A stretch of DNA of 64,000 nt from contig CM059621.1 in assembly GCA_030435675.1 (NCBI GenBank), positions 7,688,001 to 7,752,000 on the forward strand, given 5' to 3'. Under the pieces are notes generated by a model. That model saw only the letters and a list, made by a program, of their open reading frames with translations, made no database searches and was not told the DNA's origin. Shown here piece by piece: positions 12,101 through 22,082 of this stretch. The stretch is from Steinernema hermaphroditum (Eukaryota; Nematoda; Chromadorea; Rhabditida; Steinernematidae). The number at the start of each line of letters is the position of its first letter. The stretch's first letter is position 1. Both the position numbers and the translations under genes were made by a program.

Positions 12101-13383
12101 ATGAACATGATCTATGAGGCGGAGAAGGAAAAAGTGGCGACGACGCAGCTGATTAGGGTAGCGATAATTGCTGCAAACATGACAAATTGGCCAAAGTGAA
12201 CTACTTTCTGAACTTTTGACCGACATTCTTTTCTTTTTCCGGCGGTGAGGGGTGGAAGAGCTAAGAAAGCACAGTTTCTGAAGTAGAAATGAAGTCGTCT
12301 GCTCTCTGCACTGTAGACATTGGTAGTCATTTTTACAAGCAGATTTGAAATGAGATCGGTCGGTTTCCCACCGCTTCACAATGATTCGTATAACAAAATG
12401 ACTACCTGTTTGCTCCTGGTAGTGATAGCGGCATGAATGGATCTCAGATACAGATTCTACCGTTATTTTCGTAGTTGGTCAGAAATGTTCAATACTTGAG
12501 GGCTACCTTGCAACCTCTTCAACCTACTCCTAGAACCGATACTACATTCCAAGATTTACATCTCTTGTCAAAATCTCTGAAGTTGTGTCATCGGAAGTAA
12601 GACACGTTTCGGGTACAATGAAGCTCCATGAACCTACCATTCCCACAAGGAGAAAAAGTAAAAAACAAAGCGTGATAGGCACGGATAATGTATCACTCAT
12701 AACAAACTACCTACTAAGTAAAGCATTCACTCATTAGTTCAAGGATCCAAGCACTTTTAGCGGTATCGTTTTGGGTCATCACTGAAAACCCACTGACTCA
12801 GTGACCCAAAAAGCGACTGACCTTCAAAATTCGGGAGGACCGCGAGGGTTTTATGTTGTTCCGCTCGTTTAGAATGTCGCCGAATAGAAGAGAACAAAAC
12901 GATGATCGCTGTGTGCTCTCTTTCTGTTAAATTTTGTGTCCAGCTATGAATACAAGAAGCGTTTGCGACGATGAAAAGACCTGAAGACGACGAAGATAGT
13001 CAATTTTCGGAGTTATCCAAAACATTTTTTAATTTCAAGCAATCTCCTATTCGTATAGCTTCGATGTCGACACTGAATTCTGTCGTACAATAAGCGGGAC
13101 TCTGAATGAGTCACTTCCAAAGTTCCGATTTTGTAACTCATCCGATAATGTGGTCCATACCGGTCGTGAGTGCCACGGGGGCTCACATTAAAAGTCGAAT
13201 AAAACAGAGTACAACACGTGTGCTGGCGATACAGTACTGCTCATATGGGGAACACTTTCAAAAGTGTTATAGGACCCATATACCTGAACTCGGGAGCCAT
13301 GCCTCCGAACCGTAAAATGAAACCCTCCAACAACGTGCACCCCTATAAAGCCTTTCATCGAAGCTTTCCCTTCAGAAGACTGA
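9136..13383. other. Long non-coding stretch upstream of the ADAMTS gene
   Basis: No gene can be supported. It holds a GC-rich block at about 11440-12060, a C-run tract at 10259-10283, and a TATAAAA at 11074-11080 followed by an 8 bp hairpin (ACCCGAAA at 11084 pairing with TTTCGGGT ending at 11112) with no good ORF after it. It is likely regulatory sequence for the ADAMTS gene. Confidence 0.4.
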
Positions 13384-13635
13384 ATGGCCGAAAGGACCAA
13401 AGCAAATAGCGTTTCGATAGCGATCGAAGCGGGTCGACGAGCGGCGGACCCCAACAAAAGAATGATTAATATTTTGTTGGTTTTTCCTGAACATCCACTT
13501 TGTCAGTTCGATCTTTGGGTAATCCCCAAACGGTCGGCGGTGGACGTAAAAAGTGTGGATGAGTTGGTGAGTCCGCGGCGAAATGACCCGATTCGATTGG
13601 GTGACCGATTGTTGCAACGGCGGATTAGGCGGTGA
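13384..13635 (+). CDS. Possible small basic protein gene (weak)
   Basis: 83-residue frame that begins MAERTKANSVSIAIEAGRR. A TATAAAG sits at 13345-13351 and a CAGA-like initiator just before the ATG, the same spacing as in the small genes at 14140 and 15042. The start (Ser-Val-Ser-Ile then Gly-Arg-Arg) faintly recalls the tiny basic family but lacks its cysteines. There is no signal peptide or domain. Reported because of its promoter spacing; it may be a chance frame. Confidence 0.25.
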   Translation: MAERTKANSVSIAIEAGRRAADPNKRMINILLVFPEHPLCQFDLWVIPKRSAVDVKSVDELVSPRRNDPIRLGDRLLQRRIRR

Positions 13636-14093
13636 AAGGGAAAGTGAGGGGACATGTCGGTGGATAAAGGGGTTGACGTGGATCTTCGACTTATGAAGAC
13701 ACGTTTCTGAGTGGCGTTATTGAGAGGGAACAATTTAGGTGAAAGTAGGACTATATTGTTCACTCAAAGTCGATAGTTGTAGTTGGAAAGTTCGCTCTGG
13801 GTGGTCTCGACTTCGAGTTACTATCTGTACTACGAGGTCTTTGGACGAGGAATACGTTTTCGAGGAAGACGAGAAAAAAGGCCACTTCCCAGGAAAAGGC
13901 GCGTATGTCGACAAACAAACAGCACTACGTTGCTCAACAAGCCTATCTGTACTAAAATCGCTTCCGAAAACGTCAACATAAAAACGCAATTACACTTTCG
14001 CAAACTGTTTTTTATGTGGCAGATTAACGTTTCTCGTCCCGAGCTGTGCCACTCCGAACAGTTTCGAACACTCTCCGCAACATCGTTTTCCCA

Positions 14094-14103
14094 TTTTATA
14101 AAA
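14094..14103 (+). promoter_or_regulatory. TATA box of the small basic gene at 14140
   Basis: TTTTATAAAA, followed about 20 nt later by an initiator-like GACAGTTAG and then the ATG at 14140. The same arrangement is seen on the other strand at 15077-15086. Confidence 0.6.
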
Positions 14104-14139
14104 GAAGTGCTTCCCTATCCGACAGTTAGTCTTCTCATC

Positions 14140-14286
14140 ATGGCCCAATCAAGACGGTTCTCGCTCTCCGCCGTCACGAGAACGATCCAGAAGGCGTTCC
14201 AGAAGTGCAGAGAGTTCTGTGGTTCGAAGAAGCAGAAGTACGCAGGCGACTTCCCCTTCCACTACTACAAGTGTGTCATGGTGTAA
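14140..14286 (+). CDS. Tiny basic CxxxC family protein (member 1)
   Basis: 48 residues, net basic, no signal peptide. It carries the family core seen in six genes of this window: Phe-Ser/Thr-Leu/Val, then a Lys/Arg-rich amphipathic helix with Cys-x-x-x-Cys (here FSLSAVTRTIQKAF, QKCREFC). TATA box and initiator lie upstream. The end is ambiguous: the frame stops at TAA inside GTGTAAG, which is also a splice donor. If spliced to TTTCAG near 14326, the protein ends in Val-Cys. Unspliced, the last four residues are CVMV, which looks like a CaaX prenylation box. The function is unknown. The helix could bind membrane, nucleic acid or a partner protein; the sequence does not decide. Confidence 0.6.
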   Translation: MAQSRRFSLSAVTRTIQKAFQKCREFCGSKKQKYAGDFPFHYYKCVMV

Positions 14287-14844
14287 GAATCAGTTGGTAG
14301 ACGACGTCGAGAAATGTGTCTTTCAGCTGTTGAGAAGCAAGAAGTTGAGTGGATGAACCCTATGGAAGCTCTGCTTCTGAGTTGTCTCTTCCGCTTCGAA
14401 AATTGTACATATTCCTTCGAAGTAAATGGTGAATGGAGTAGTCACGGTGGAACTCCGAAAGATCGACCGGTCTGGTGAGAGAAATGATTTGTCCATAGAC
14501 ATGTGAAGGGTCTGGAGTCTGTGAGACAACCAGGAGAACAACTGTGGGTCGACGAACACTATGGACAAGCTGTTCCCTTCAAATATTTGCATAATTTCCC
14601 AAAATAAAATGTTCACATATCAACGATATCCATCCGGCTCCGATGATGACTGACGGTCTTGCACACTTTTTTTCGTTTACTCCTTATCGTAACAGAAAAA
14701 CTACTCTCTGCGTATTTTCACTTTTCTCACAGCAGAGAAAAGTCTTTTTTGATCGCACAATCACATTTCGTAAATAGACAGTATTTACATCATTGGGGGA
14801 TACACTTCTTCGATATTTTGAGCGTTCGCGGAAGAGATCAAAAC
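14287..14844. other. Intergenic between two small basic genes
   Basis: One minus-strand frame (14323-14616) is open but has no supporting feature. Otherwise nothing is seen. Confidence 0.4.
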
Positions 14845-15042
14845 CTAAAGTAACTTCAGAATTCCAGTCAACTTAAGCAATGTGACTGACAGAAAGGGCG
14901 CTGGATAGAGATCACTAACGGGCGGAGGCGGCTCATCGAAGCGCTTGTAGTGCTTGTGGACGCAGAGCTTCTTGCAACGCTTCGAAGCCTTCTTGAGGGC
15001 CCTTCTGACGGCGGCTACGGAAATCACTCTCTTCGGCTCCAT
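14845..15042 (-). CDS. Tiny basic CxxxC family protein (member 2)
   Basis: 65 residues from the ATG at 15042. Core: VISVAAVRRALKKASKRCKK then LC, followed by HKHYKRF and a run of four prolines. It is the closest match to the gene at 47389-47544, sharing the Tyr-x-Arg-Phe and Pro run. The 3' sequence after the proline run also aligns with that gene at the DNA level (both contain TCTGTCAGTCA then CTTAAG/ACTTAAG), so the two may be copies. The C-terminal 20 residues after the prolines are less certain, because an intron could start at GTTAGTGA. No signal peptide. Function unknown. Confidence 0.6.
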   Translation of the reverse strand: MEPKRVISVAAVRRALKKASKRCKKLCVHKHYKRFDEPPPPVSDLYPAPFLSVTLLKLTGILKLL

Positions 15043-15076
15043 TCGAGTAGAACTGATAGAAGAGGGCGATCTTCGA

Positions 15077-15086
15077 TTTTATAAAA
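15077..15086 (-). promoter_or_regulatory. TATA box of the small basic gene at 15042
   Basis: TTTTATAAAA read on the minus strand, about 35 nt before the ATG, with an initiator-like TATCAGTTC in between. Confidence 0.6.
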
Positions 15087-15296
15087 GAGAACTCGCAGTG
15101 GGTGTGTTGGGATTAAAATAACAAATGAGAAAGTCGCGTCAAAACAAAGTTGATCTGTGGGAGTTTATGTGACAACAGGAAGCAGACGGGAGCGATCAAA
15201 GAGATCTCGCTTCTGACGGCGTTGTTTTGGCAAAATTTATTTATTTTCATTCACTATTTACCATAAATATTATTCGTCAGTGGAATGTGTCGTCCA

Positions 15297-15532
15297 CTAG
15301 AGGTAGAACGGGCTCTGTGCGTACTAAATGCCAAGATGGAACATGACCACTTGCGGCGACTCACCTTTGGCTGAAGTGAAGTAGCTTGTGCAGAATGCCG
15401 TCCACAGTACTGATAGGCGCAGGCGCCAAGTCGTTCGTAGCCGTCGGGAGAGGAGAGTTTTCTGCACGTCTTCGACGCCTTCTTGGCGGCCTTCTTCAGC
15501 CGTGACAGCGAGAAGTAGTGGAAGTCGGCCAT
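15297..15532 (-). CDS. Tiny basic family protein (member 3)
   Basis: Two exons: from the ATG at 15532 to a GTGAGT donor at about 15363, then an exon ending at the TAG at 15297-15299; the intron is 41 nt. About 64 residues. The core is FSLSRLKKAAKKASKTCRKL; the second family cysteine is replaced (Leu-Ser-Ser). Gly-Tyr-Glu-Arg follows at the place where other members have Tyr-x-Arg. The C-terminal part has extra cysteines (ACAYQYC) not seen in the other copies. No TATA box is visible upstream, unlike members 1 and 2. No signal peptide. Function unknown. Confidence 0.5.
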
Positions 15533-16891
15533 TTTGGAGGGCGACAGGATCCGCTGGCCGAAGAGGGTTCTCATGCACAACCAGAGTGAAGGGGGTTTCC
15601 CGGAGGACGCAAAAGGGTTTCCCGAGAGTGACACAAACTGTCACCTCTGTGCATTATGTATTCCTGGGAAGCGATCACTTTTGGTGTTTGAACGTGAGGC
15701 GACTTTTGGAATGTGTCACGTGGAATGCCGGAAACCGAAATTATGCTGAACTTTCTATTTTTGGAATCGATGCTCGAGTATCGGCTACGAAGAATGGAAT
15801 AGGAGGTTCTACACGAATTGCCTTAAATGCTTTTTCTGTGCAAGAATGAAACAGGGTACTTGGATGCTTCATTAAGAAATCATTTTTATCTAATATATTT
15901 AATTTCAAAAAAAAAATTGAAAACAGACGTGAAATTAGATACAAACACAACAACATTTTTTCATGGTTTTGTAAAAGCTAATCTTTAAAAATGCATTTTA
16001 AAACAGAACGCTTTGGAGCAATTCATAGATCATGTCGCACCTTTGAGGCAGTCGAAAAATCGGGTAGTTAGTAATCAGTACAAGAAAACGTTGATCCTTT
16101 ATATATGAACTGGGAGTTTATTTGAAAATTATACCACATATAAGATACAAAAGGTTGTGCCTGCATTGTTATTATATTGGCCGGGTATACATGATCTAAA
16201 ATCGTCATGATGATCAAATTCATGTTATAAGAGTATAACCATAACAACGCTTTTTAATTTGACAGCCATGACAAACCGGTCGCTATCAACTCGGGCGGAA
16301 CAACATGTCAATGATAAACAAGCGCAGCTAGAATCTTATCAGAGATGCAGCTGAATGTACAAATATTTATCATAACGTAATAATGAAGAGCTATAGCAGA
16401 GGGCTCGCCTCGTCTGGTTCTGTCACTACCAAACGGCCACGCGGGACTTGGATAATTCACCTCAAACTTGGGTAATTAAACCTTTATATAAACAAACACG
16501 TTAACAACACGATAACAAATAACAAGGATGAGAAGTTGAAACAAAAGCCTAAACGGCTTAATCGCAGCGGCGCGCAGTGCACCCGCTACGGTCGTCTGCA
16601 AGGATCGCGGCGGGACCCAATCATTTGACTAACTAGATATGTCAGATGTTCGTACATAACGCCCCTTCAGGTCGGTTTGGAATCGCTCTCGGCGATAAGA
16701 GCCCTCCGAAAAACGAATCTCTTTGAATTTGCTTTCAGTGCGCATTTTGGTTTTGTCGGAATAATTCCATTTTATTTTTATTGCTTGAAAGACAAATTTC
16801 GAAGTAATTCACATTTTAAATTCTTCTGGAAACGCTTCACATTGGAGTGAATCGACGAGTGGCTGTGTTGTTCTTCGTGCTGAGAAGAACG
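15533..16891. other. Intergenic, AT-rich, nothing recognised
   Basis: AT-rich, with no frame longer than about 150 codons and no domain or repeat structure that I could see. Confidence 0.4.
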
Positions 16892-17082
16892 TCAGATCTT
16901 GGCGTTTAGAAGCTGCATGGACATGGAAAAGGGGTGAAAACTGGGGGCCTACTTACCCAAGGGTAGAAGGGAACGTCGATGCGCTCGTAGTTCTTCGACT
17001 CACAGAGTCTTCGGCACCGCCTGGACACCTTTTTGAGAGACCTCTTTATGGAGCACACAGAGAAACGGACGTTGGGCGACAT
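16892..17082 (-). CDS. Tiny basic CxxxC family protein (member 4)
   Basis: Exon 1 17082-16957 and exon 2 16912-16892, with a 44 nt GTAAGT...GCAG intron; 49 residues. Core: VRFSVCSIKRSLKKVSRRCR then RLC, followed by ESKNYERIDVPFYPW. It shares Phe-Ser-Val, the basic helix, CxxxC and Tyr-x-Arg with the other copies. The intron lies after the aromatic/proline end region, as in members 1 and 3, which supports spliced C-termini in the family. No signal peptide. Function unknown. Confidence 0.6.
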
Positions 17083-17418
17083 TCCGAGTGACACTGAGTG
17101 CCATGGGAGGAACTTTCTTTTGAGGAGGAGATCGAAGAGCGTCAGCTCGGCGCTGATTGAATCAGAAATTCGAATCAAGTCGAGACGGGACCGAAAAACA
17201 ACTTGTTTACTCGAACCTGACTCGAAAGTCGTTGACGCGTTGCGTAGCATCATTCTGTTGTGAGAACTGAGAACAACTGGAACGTCAGTCGGATAACGAA
17301 GCTTCAGAAAATCTCTGCTGAACACTAGCATGTGTGGGCGCTGTCCGGTCGCCACAGAAAACATCATCATCATCCTTTATTACGGTCAAGTTGTATTTTG
17401 TCCGTAGGAGTGCCATCA
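17083..17418. other. Intergenic, nothing recognised
   Basis: No supportable gene, and no TATA box just upstream of the gene at 17082. Confidence 0.4.
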
Positions 17419-17730
17419 TCACGACTCCTTTTTGCAGCCTCTAGTTAGCGTGCTCAGGAAACTCTGCCTCTGTTCACCAAATTCGTCTTTGTCCACAAAT
17501 CTTTTCTCTCCGTAAGTGTCGTTCTTCGGTAGCACCACATCACTTTCAGCCATACATTCCTTTGATGCTTCCGAGCAGAACATTTTGGGAGGACAATACT
17601 TGTTGTTGATGCATGGCCCTAAAGAAGTCAAACGTTACCGCACCTTGGAACACAGCAGTGTACCGTATCGATGGAATCGTTGCGAAGAAGAGGAGATCAG
17701 TAAGGCCGCAAAAATGAGGGAAACTCTCAT
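17419..17730 (-). CDS. Secreted four-cysteine protein
   Basis: Exons 17730-17664 and 17618-17419 (45 nt intron, phase 1); 88 residues. A signal peptide (VSLIFAALLISSSS) is followed by Tyr-Gly and one module GPCINNKYCPPKMFCSEASK-EC, with cysteines spaced C-x5-C-x5-C-x6-C. An acidic/basic tail of 45 residues with no cysteine until the end follows. The intron sits in the Gly codon just before the module. The gene at 19523-20074 has the same phase 1 intron at the same Tyr-Gly and two such modules, so the two genes are related. EB-module or ShK-like folds come to mind, but the spacing fits neither exactly. Probably secreted; target unknown. Confidence 0.65.
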
Positions 17731-18048
17731 GGCGAAGTAGTTCCTAGTCCAAAGAGCGTCACCGGGCGCTTTTATTGTTTTGAAGGGGATTCGCGAACGG
17801 CGACTGATCAAACAGAGCGGTTTGGGCAGGTGGCGCGTTACCTCTGGTCAGCGGTGCTCTGTTTGTGGAAGCAGTATCAAAGTGGCAATGCAGCATCGAG
17901 TGGACCTCGAAAGGTCCTTATTTTGTGCGATTAGGTAGTGAGCACATTCTTGTAAAACATAAAATCTGAAGACGTTCAATTTCTATGCCGTCCAGGGAAC
18001 TATCTATTTTTTTATTTCATAACTCTGAGCATTTCTAAACTTCTAGAT
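17731..18048. other. Intergenic; possible TATA element
   Basis: CAATAAAAG on the minus strand near 17768-17777 could be the TATA element of the gene ending at 17419. Nothing else is seen. Confidence 0.35.
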
Positions 18049-18999
18049 TCAAGCAATTTCCGCGTAGTCGTACATGATCGGGGGTTTGAAGATATCTGCC
18101 GTCCTAGAAGTCATGTTCTCCATGACGCTGTAGCCCGATTGATCGGCGTCGGTGAATACCGTATTCACCGATATCCTCTCGCTTTTCTCCAGCTCCTCCT
18201 CGTCTTCGACCTCTCTCGTCAGCAGAACGAAGATGGTCAGGATCGTGATTGCCAGTGCCAGTCCTCCGATGGCGCCGACCAGTCCGACCATGTACGGAGA
18301 GAGCTCTTCCCCAGGCGCCGGAGACACTTGGAAGTGCAAGGGAACGAGAGGAGGAGGCCGCTCTGGAGGTGGGGTCGTGACTTCGATCCGTTTTTCTGCT
18401 GTATAATCCTGAGTGGGTGCAGCTTTAGAACCTTCTGAAGGGACTACAGTAGGAGGGAGATCAGGGAGCTTCGGCTTCTGGTAGTCACACGTGATTCCTT
18501 GGAATCCTTCTTTGCAGAAGAAGCGATGCCGGAAGGAGAGTGTGTAGAAGGGCTCCTCCACGCGCACTTCTGCCCACTCATGGCGCCAAAAGACGTTGTT
18601 CTGCAGCTCGGCGAACATCGCTGTGGGACCGTTGTGTGCCGAGAGGGACACTTGGAGGTGGAAGTTATTCTGAAGCGCAAAAGAGTTCTCTCTTTTACCA
18701 AGAGAAATGAGGAAGAGTTACCCATGAGCCGTCGTGGTTGTCGAAGAGGAAGGGGTAGCTGATGCGGCCGCCGACGATGTTTCCGGCGAGTTGTTTCTCA
18801 CAGAAGAGGGAGTTGTGGATGCAGAACTTGATCTGGTACCGCCCGCGAGGTTTGAATCCGTTCACCTCGAATCGAATCCTGTCGATCTCGAAGATGCCTT
18901 CTGCGCTGGTGGCCTTAAAGCAGCGGTTAGGGCAGACGAGTTTAGACACACCTCTATGGCAAGTACTACTAGAAGAAGGGGAGGGAGAAGAAGGCGCAT
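18049..18999 (-). CDS. DSL-ligand-like type I membrane protein
   Basis: Exons 18999-18952, 18913-18722 and 18669-18049, all in phase; 286 residues. Residues 1-16 are a signal peptide. Residues 20-90 resemble the N-terminal MNNL domain of Notch ligands (GIFEIDRIRFEVNGF, a Cys pair, Pro-Phe-Leu-Phe, then FHLQVSLSAHN). A short segment with FRHRFFCKEGFQGITC follows, like the middle of a DSL domain. A Pro-rich stalk, one transmembrane helix (about 200-225) and an acidic 60-residue tail ending in YDYAEIA complete it. No EGF repeats are present, and the DSL module lacks most of its six cysteines. C. elegans has short DSL ligands, but this is smaller still. The signaling role is inferred; it could simply be a Cys-poor surface protein. 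Confidence 0.5.
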
Positions 19000-19522
19000 G
19001 TCGATGACAAGCAGCCGATAGAGTGGGGATGGAGAACATCTCGTTTGCTTTAATGGGCCACTAGTGAAGCACGATGTACTTAGTTTCTAAGAAGCTAAGG
19101 ATTGAGAAAGAGAGTTAGAGGTGGATTGCATTGCTCTGTAAGGAGTCGCATTGGTGATCTGTTTGTAGGAGAAATATTCGTCGTGGGATGATTGTGGCAC
19201 AGACATATTGAGAAGAAACTATGCATTTAAAGAAAGGGACAAATAGACAATGTTTTTTTTGCAGACAGTCTCGTCGGCCTGTATTCTAGATGTCATTCAA
19301 GATTCAGATCGGTCGTTCCGAAAAAAGTTTTACAAAATGGACGTTCCAGACGTCTGGAATGCGACCTGTGGAGACAGTCTAAAGCTACACACACTGTATG
19401 GAAGGTGGCTCTAGTAGAATCACAAACAGTCCATCACAAGTATTAAGTTTATTCGATTCCTTTAGATACAGTTATTATTAGGCAAATTTCTACAGACACA
19501 TCATAACCCATGCAAAAACAGT
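19000..19522. other. Intergenic, nothing recognised
   Basis: It contains the palindromic stretch GGACGTTCCAGACGTCTGG near 19338 and no gene. Confidence 0.4.
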
Positions 19523-20074
19523 TTAGAGTTCAGTCTTAAGGCTGAACACTCCGCGGTTCTCCATCTGGCCGACCTTGTGGGTGATGTCGATGGCAATGTC
19601 ATCGAACTGGACGACACGGGTGGCGTTAACGGATTCGACCGTTTCCTCGGCCTCGGACGCCTCGTCGATTCCTGCGAATCCGACGCATTCGTTCGCCTGG
19701 GAGAGGCAGATTCCGTTGGGCATCGGGCAGGTGCCGTCGTCGAGGCAGGGACCTAAGAAAATAGCGTGGAAACGGACTGCTTGGAGTGGGAAATACCGAA
19801 TCGGATGAGTTCAGGGTTGCTCTCGAAGTCGAAAGGTTCCGCCTCCTCGTCCTCGATCTCGAACTGCGAGGGGTCGTCGATGCCGAAGCACTCGAAGGTG
19901 TCCGTCTTGCAGATGCCCAGAGGCATCGGACAGGAGCCGTCGTCGAGGCAAGGACCTAAAACGGCTTTTCCACGGGTCATGAGAGGGCGCCCTACCGTAG
20001 GCGACCAACTTGGGTTCGTTGGCGCGGACCAGAATAGCGGCGAAGGCGAGGAAGACAACGGAGAGAGCGTACAT
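19523..20074 (-). CDS. Secreted protein with two four-cysteine modules
   Basis: 155 residues in three exons (20074-19996, then two more), with both introns in phase 1 inside a Gly codon. Residues 1-18 are a signal peptide (ALSVVFLAFAAILVRA). The two modules are nearly identical in frame: GPCLDDGSCPMPLGICKTDT-FEC and GPCLDDGTCPMPNGICLSQAN-EC. Each is followed by an acidic stretch (Glu/Asp-rich). Each module sits on its own exon bounded by phase 1 introns, a typical setting for duplication by exon copying. It is related to the one-module gene at 17419-17730. One N-x-T site lies in the tail. Function unknown; the calcium-like acidic spacers are only suggestive. Confidence 0.75.
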
Positions 20075-20128
20075 GTTGACTGGAGGGGAATTCAGAAGAG
20101 ACTGATGTGTCCGAGCAGAAGGCTCCGG

Positions 20129-20136
20129 CTTATATC
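20129..20136 (-). promoter_or_regulatory. TATA box of the two-module secreted gene
   Basis: GATATAAG on the minus strand about 55 nt before the ATG at 20074, with ACATCAGTCTC (initiator-like) between. Confidence 0.55.
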
Positions 20137-20443
20137 CCCGGATCGGAGGGCATCTGGCGCTGCGCAAACGGTGGCGGCTATTCAGAGGAGGCGCGGGGTC
20201 ATGTTTGTTCGGTGGACAGTCGGATCGCCGTTCGGGATTGTTTCATATTGCAAAATCACTCTGTTTGCTCACCCCGTAATGAGGTGAGCGAGAAGTAACG
20301 TTTCACACTAGCACGGCACAAAAATTTTGTACATTTTGCGCTTTGCTTTTTCTCTTTTCGATGAAAACGACGAAAGGAGGCGGGTTGTATTTAATACAAT
20401 TTATGCTTAATCAAGACCACGATCGTTTCATTCATCTTCGAAG
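20137..20443. other. Intergenic, nothing recognised
   Basis: It holds the 3' side of the collagen gene and the upstream side of the secreted gene. No other feature is seen. Confidence 0.4.
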
Positions 20444-21524
20444 CTACTGTGGTTTCGGTTTCCGGCGGATGTACATGCGAACAATTCTCTTCCTCCCGAC
20501 TTGGGACCATGGCGGTCCCACAGGATAGGCCACGACCTGCTGTCTCGTAGAAGGGCTGTGGCTTGTGACGTAGGGGGCGACAGTGGTCGTTCTAGGCATG
20601 CATGGACACTCCATTCGTCCAGGCGGTCCGGGTGGTCCCTGCGGTCCTGCAGATCCAGCAGGTCCTGGTCTCCCTGGCGCTCCAGGGTCTCCCGCATCTC
20701 CAGGAATGCCACCATTGGAACCAGGAGAGCCGGCGTTTCCAGGACTTCCGGGGTCTCCGGGTGGTCCACGAGGGCCGGGAATGGAAGGGCCTCCTGCCTT
20801 AGCTCCAGGAGACCCAGGCGGTCCTTGAGGCCCCTGGGGACCACTCTCACCGGGCGGTCCATTGTCGCCAGGAGGTCCGGGAGGACCCTTCGTGAGTTGG
20901 ACAGTTCCCTCAGGTCCTTGTTTGCCCGGATCCCCTCGTTTCCCTTGCTTTCCTGGCTCCCCAGGTTCCCCAGGAGGTCCTTCGGGGCATCGGAAACATC
21001 CGCTGTAGTTCTGGCCAATGGTGTAGATCAGAGAAACGCCCGGGGCTCCTGGTTCGCCATCCACTCCTGGTTCCCCGGGATCTGACTCAGACGATGAATC
21101 GAAGAAGAAACGAGGGGGGAGATACCTCCAGCGTCGCCTTCGTCTCCAGGCGATCCCTTCGGCCCTCTTTCGCAGTCTTTGCGTCGAGCTTCGCAATCTA
21201 GAAGTGCTATGTGAGAGAGTGACAAGAAGGTCCACAACCTTCACACTTGACTTGGTCCTCACCCTTGGACTTCTCGTCCAAGCGTTCCTGGCGCTTAGAT
21301 CTGTGTCGAGTGGACTTGTGAAGGTCAGTCCATGCCCGTTGGAGGAGTTCCTGAGATTCGTGTTCACCGAAGCGGATAGCGACACTTACATTCGCGTTGA
21401 GGAGTTCATCGGCTCCGTACTGATGGATGCTGGAAATGTCGAGGACGACCGCAGAGGCGGCAAGAAGCACGAGAACGACTAGAGAACCAACAGCGAGGGT
21501 CGATCCAAACAGGAGCGAAGACAT
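20444..21524 (-). CDS. Cuticle-type collagen
   Basis: About 310 residues in four exons. Exon 1 (21524-21390) encodes an N-terminal membrane/signal segment (residues 8-30, [19 protein letters not shown]). Exon 2 starts at 21350 and carries a subtilisin-like cleavage site (RHRSKR). Then come a Cys pair ([12 protein letters not shown]) and Gly-X-Y runs. These are interrupted by a non-collagen block ([19 protein letters not shown]) with a CxxC, and the protein ends in CPCMPRTTT and a basic tail. The overall plan of N-terminal TM, furin box, Cys-flanked Gly-X-Y blocks is that of nematode cuticle collagens, which are cross-linked in the extracellular cuticle. The basic tail after the last Gly-X-Y block (about 45 residues ending in RRKPKPQ) is longer than usual. 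Confidence 0.9.
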
Positions 21525-22082
21525 CTCGGCCTACACTCCTAATGGAACTGACTCGAACGTGGACATGTCAGGACGATCCGTTCCCACAACCATTATTGTT
21601 TAATTCAATAGAACGTCCATTTCTTCTGAAAATTAGGGAGACCTGTTCTTGCTTGTGTGGCTTGTCTCCCAGTCTTTGAGCCTGATGATGATGGCTCTCT
21701 TTTCCCTGCATGTTATATCGCTGACTCTCGTCATTTTGTGTAAAGTTTGACCATGTCGGCAACAGCGAAACACAGATAAGCAATAAATTTATGGTCAACA
21801 GGGATTAATGGGATAGCACGTGCGTTCATCAAGTAGGTAAAACGAGTCGAATATTAAATGATATGGTCTGATATGCACAGAAGAACATAAAATTGTGTCA
21901 TTTGTACGGTAGAAGCGTAGGGTTCTTCGGAGAATTGCAGCAGAAATGCCCTATATACACGGTATAGGAGGCGACCTAGCGTCAATTATCACAACATAAT
22001 AGGTACGGTAACTCAGGATACGGCAGCTTCTTGAGCGTAGCTTAAGTGAATCGGCTAGAAATGTTTCTTAGGACGTAAGAAT
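21525..22082. other. Intergenic, nothing recognised
   Basis: Collagen promoter side and 3' flank of the first dlg copy; no repeats or RNA genes seen. Confidence 0.4.

Noticed and set aside
11759..12379. 206-codon minus-strand frame in the GC-rich block
   Set aside because: No signal, domain or start context; Ser/Arg composition typical of a chance frame.
14323..14616. 97-codon minus-strand frame between small basic genes
   Set aside because: No domain, no promoter spacing; it overlaps the expected 3' end of the gene at 14140.
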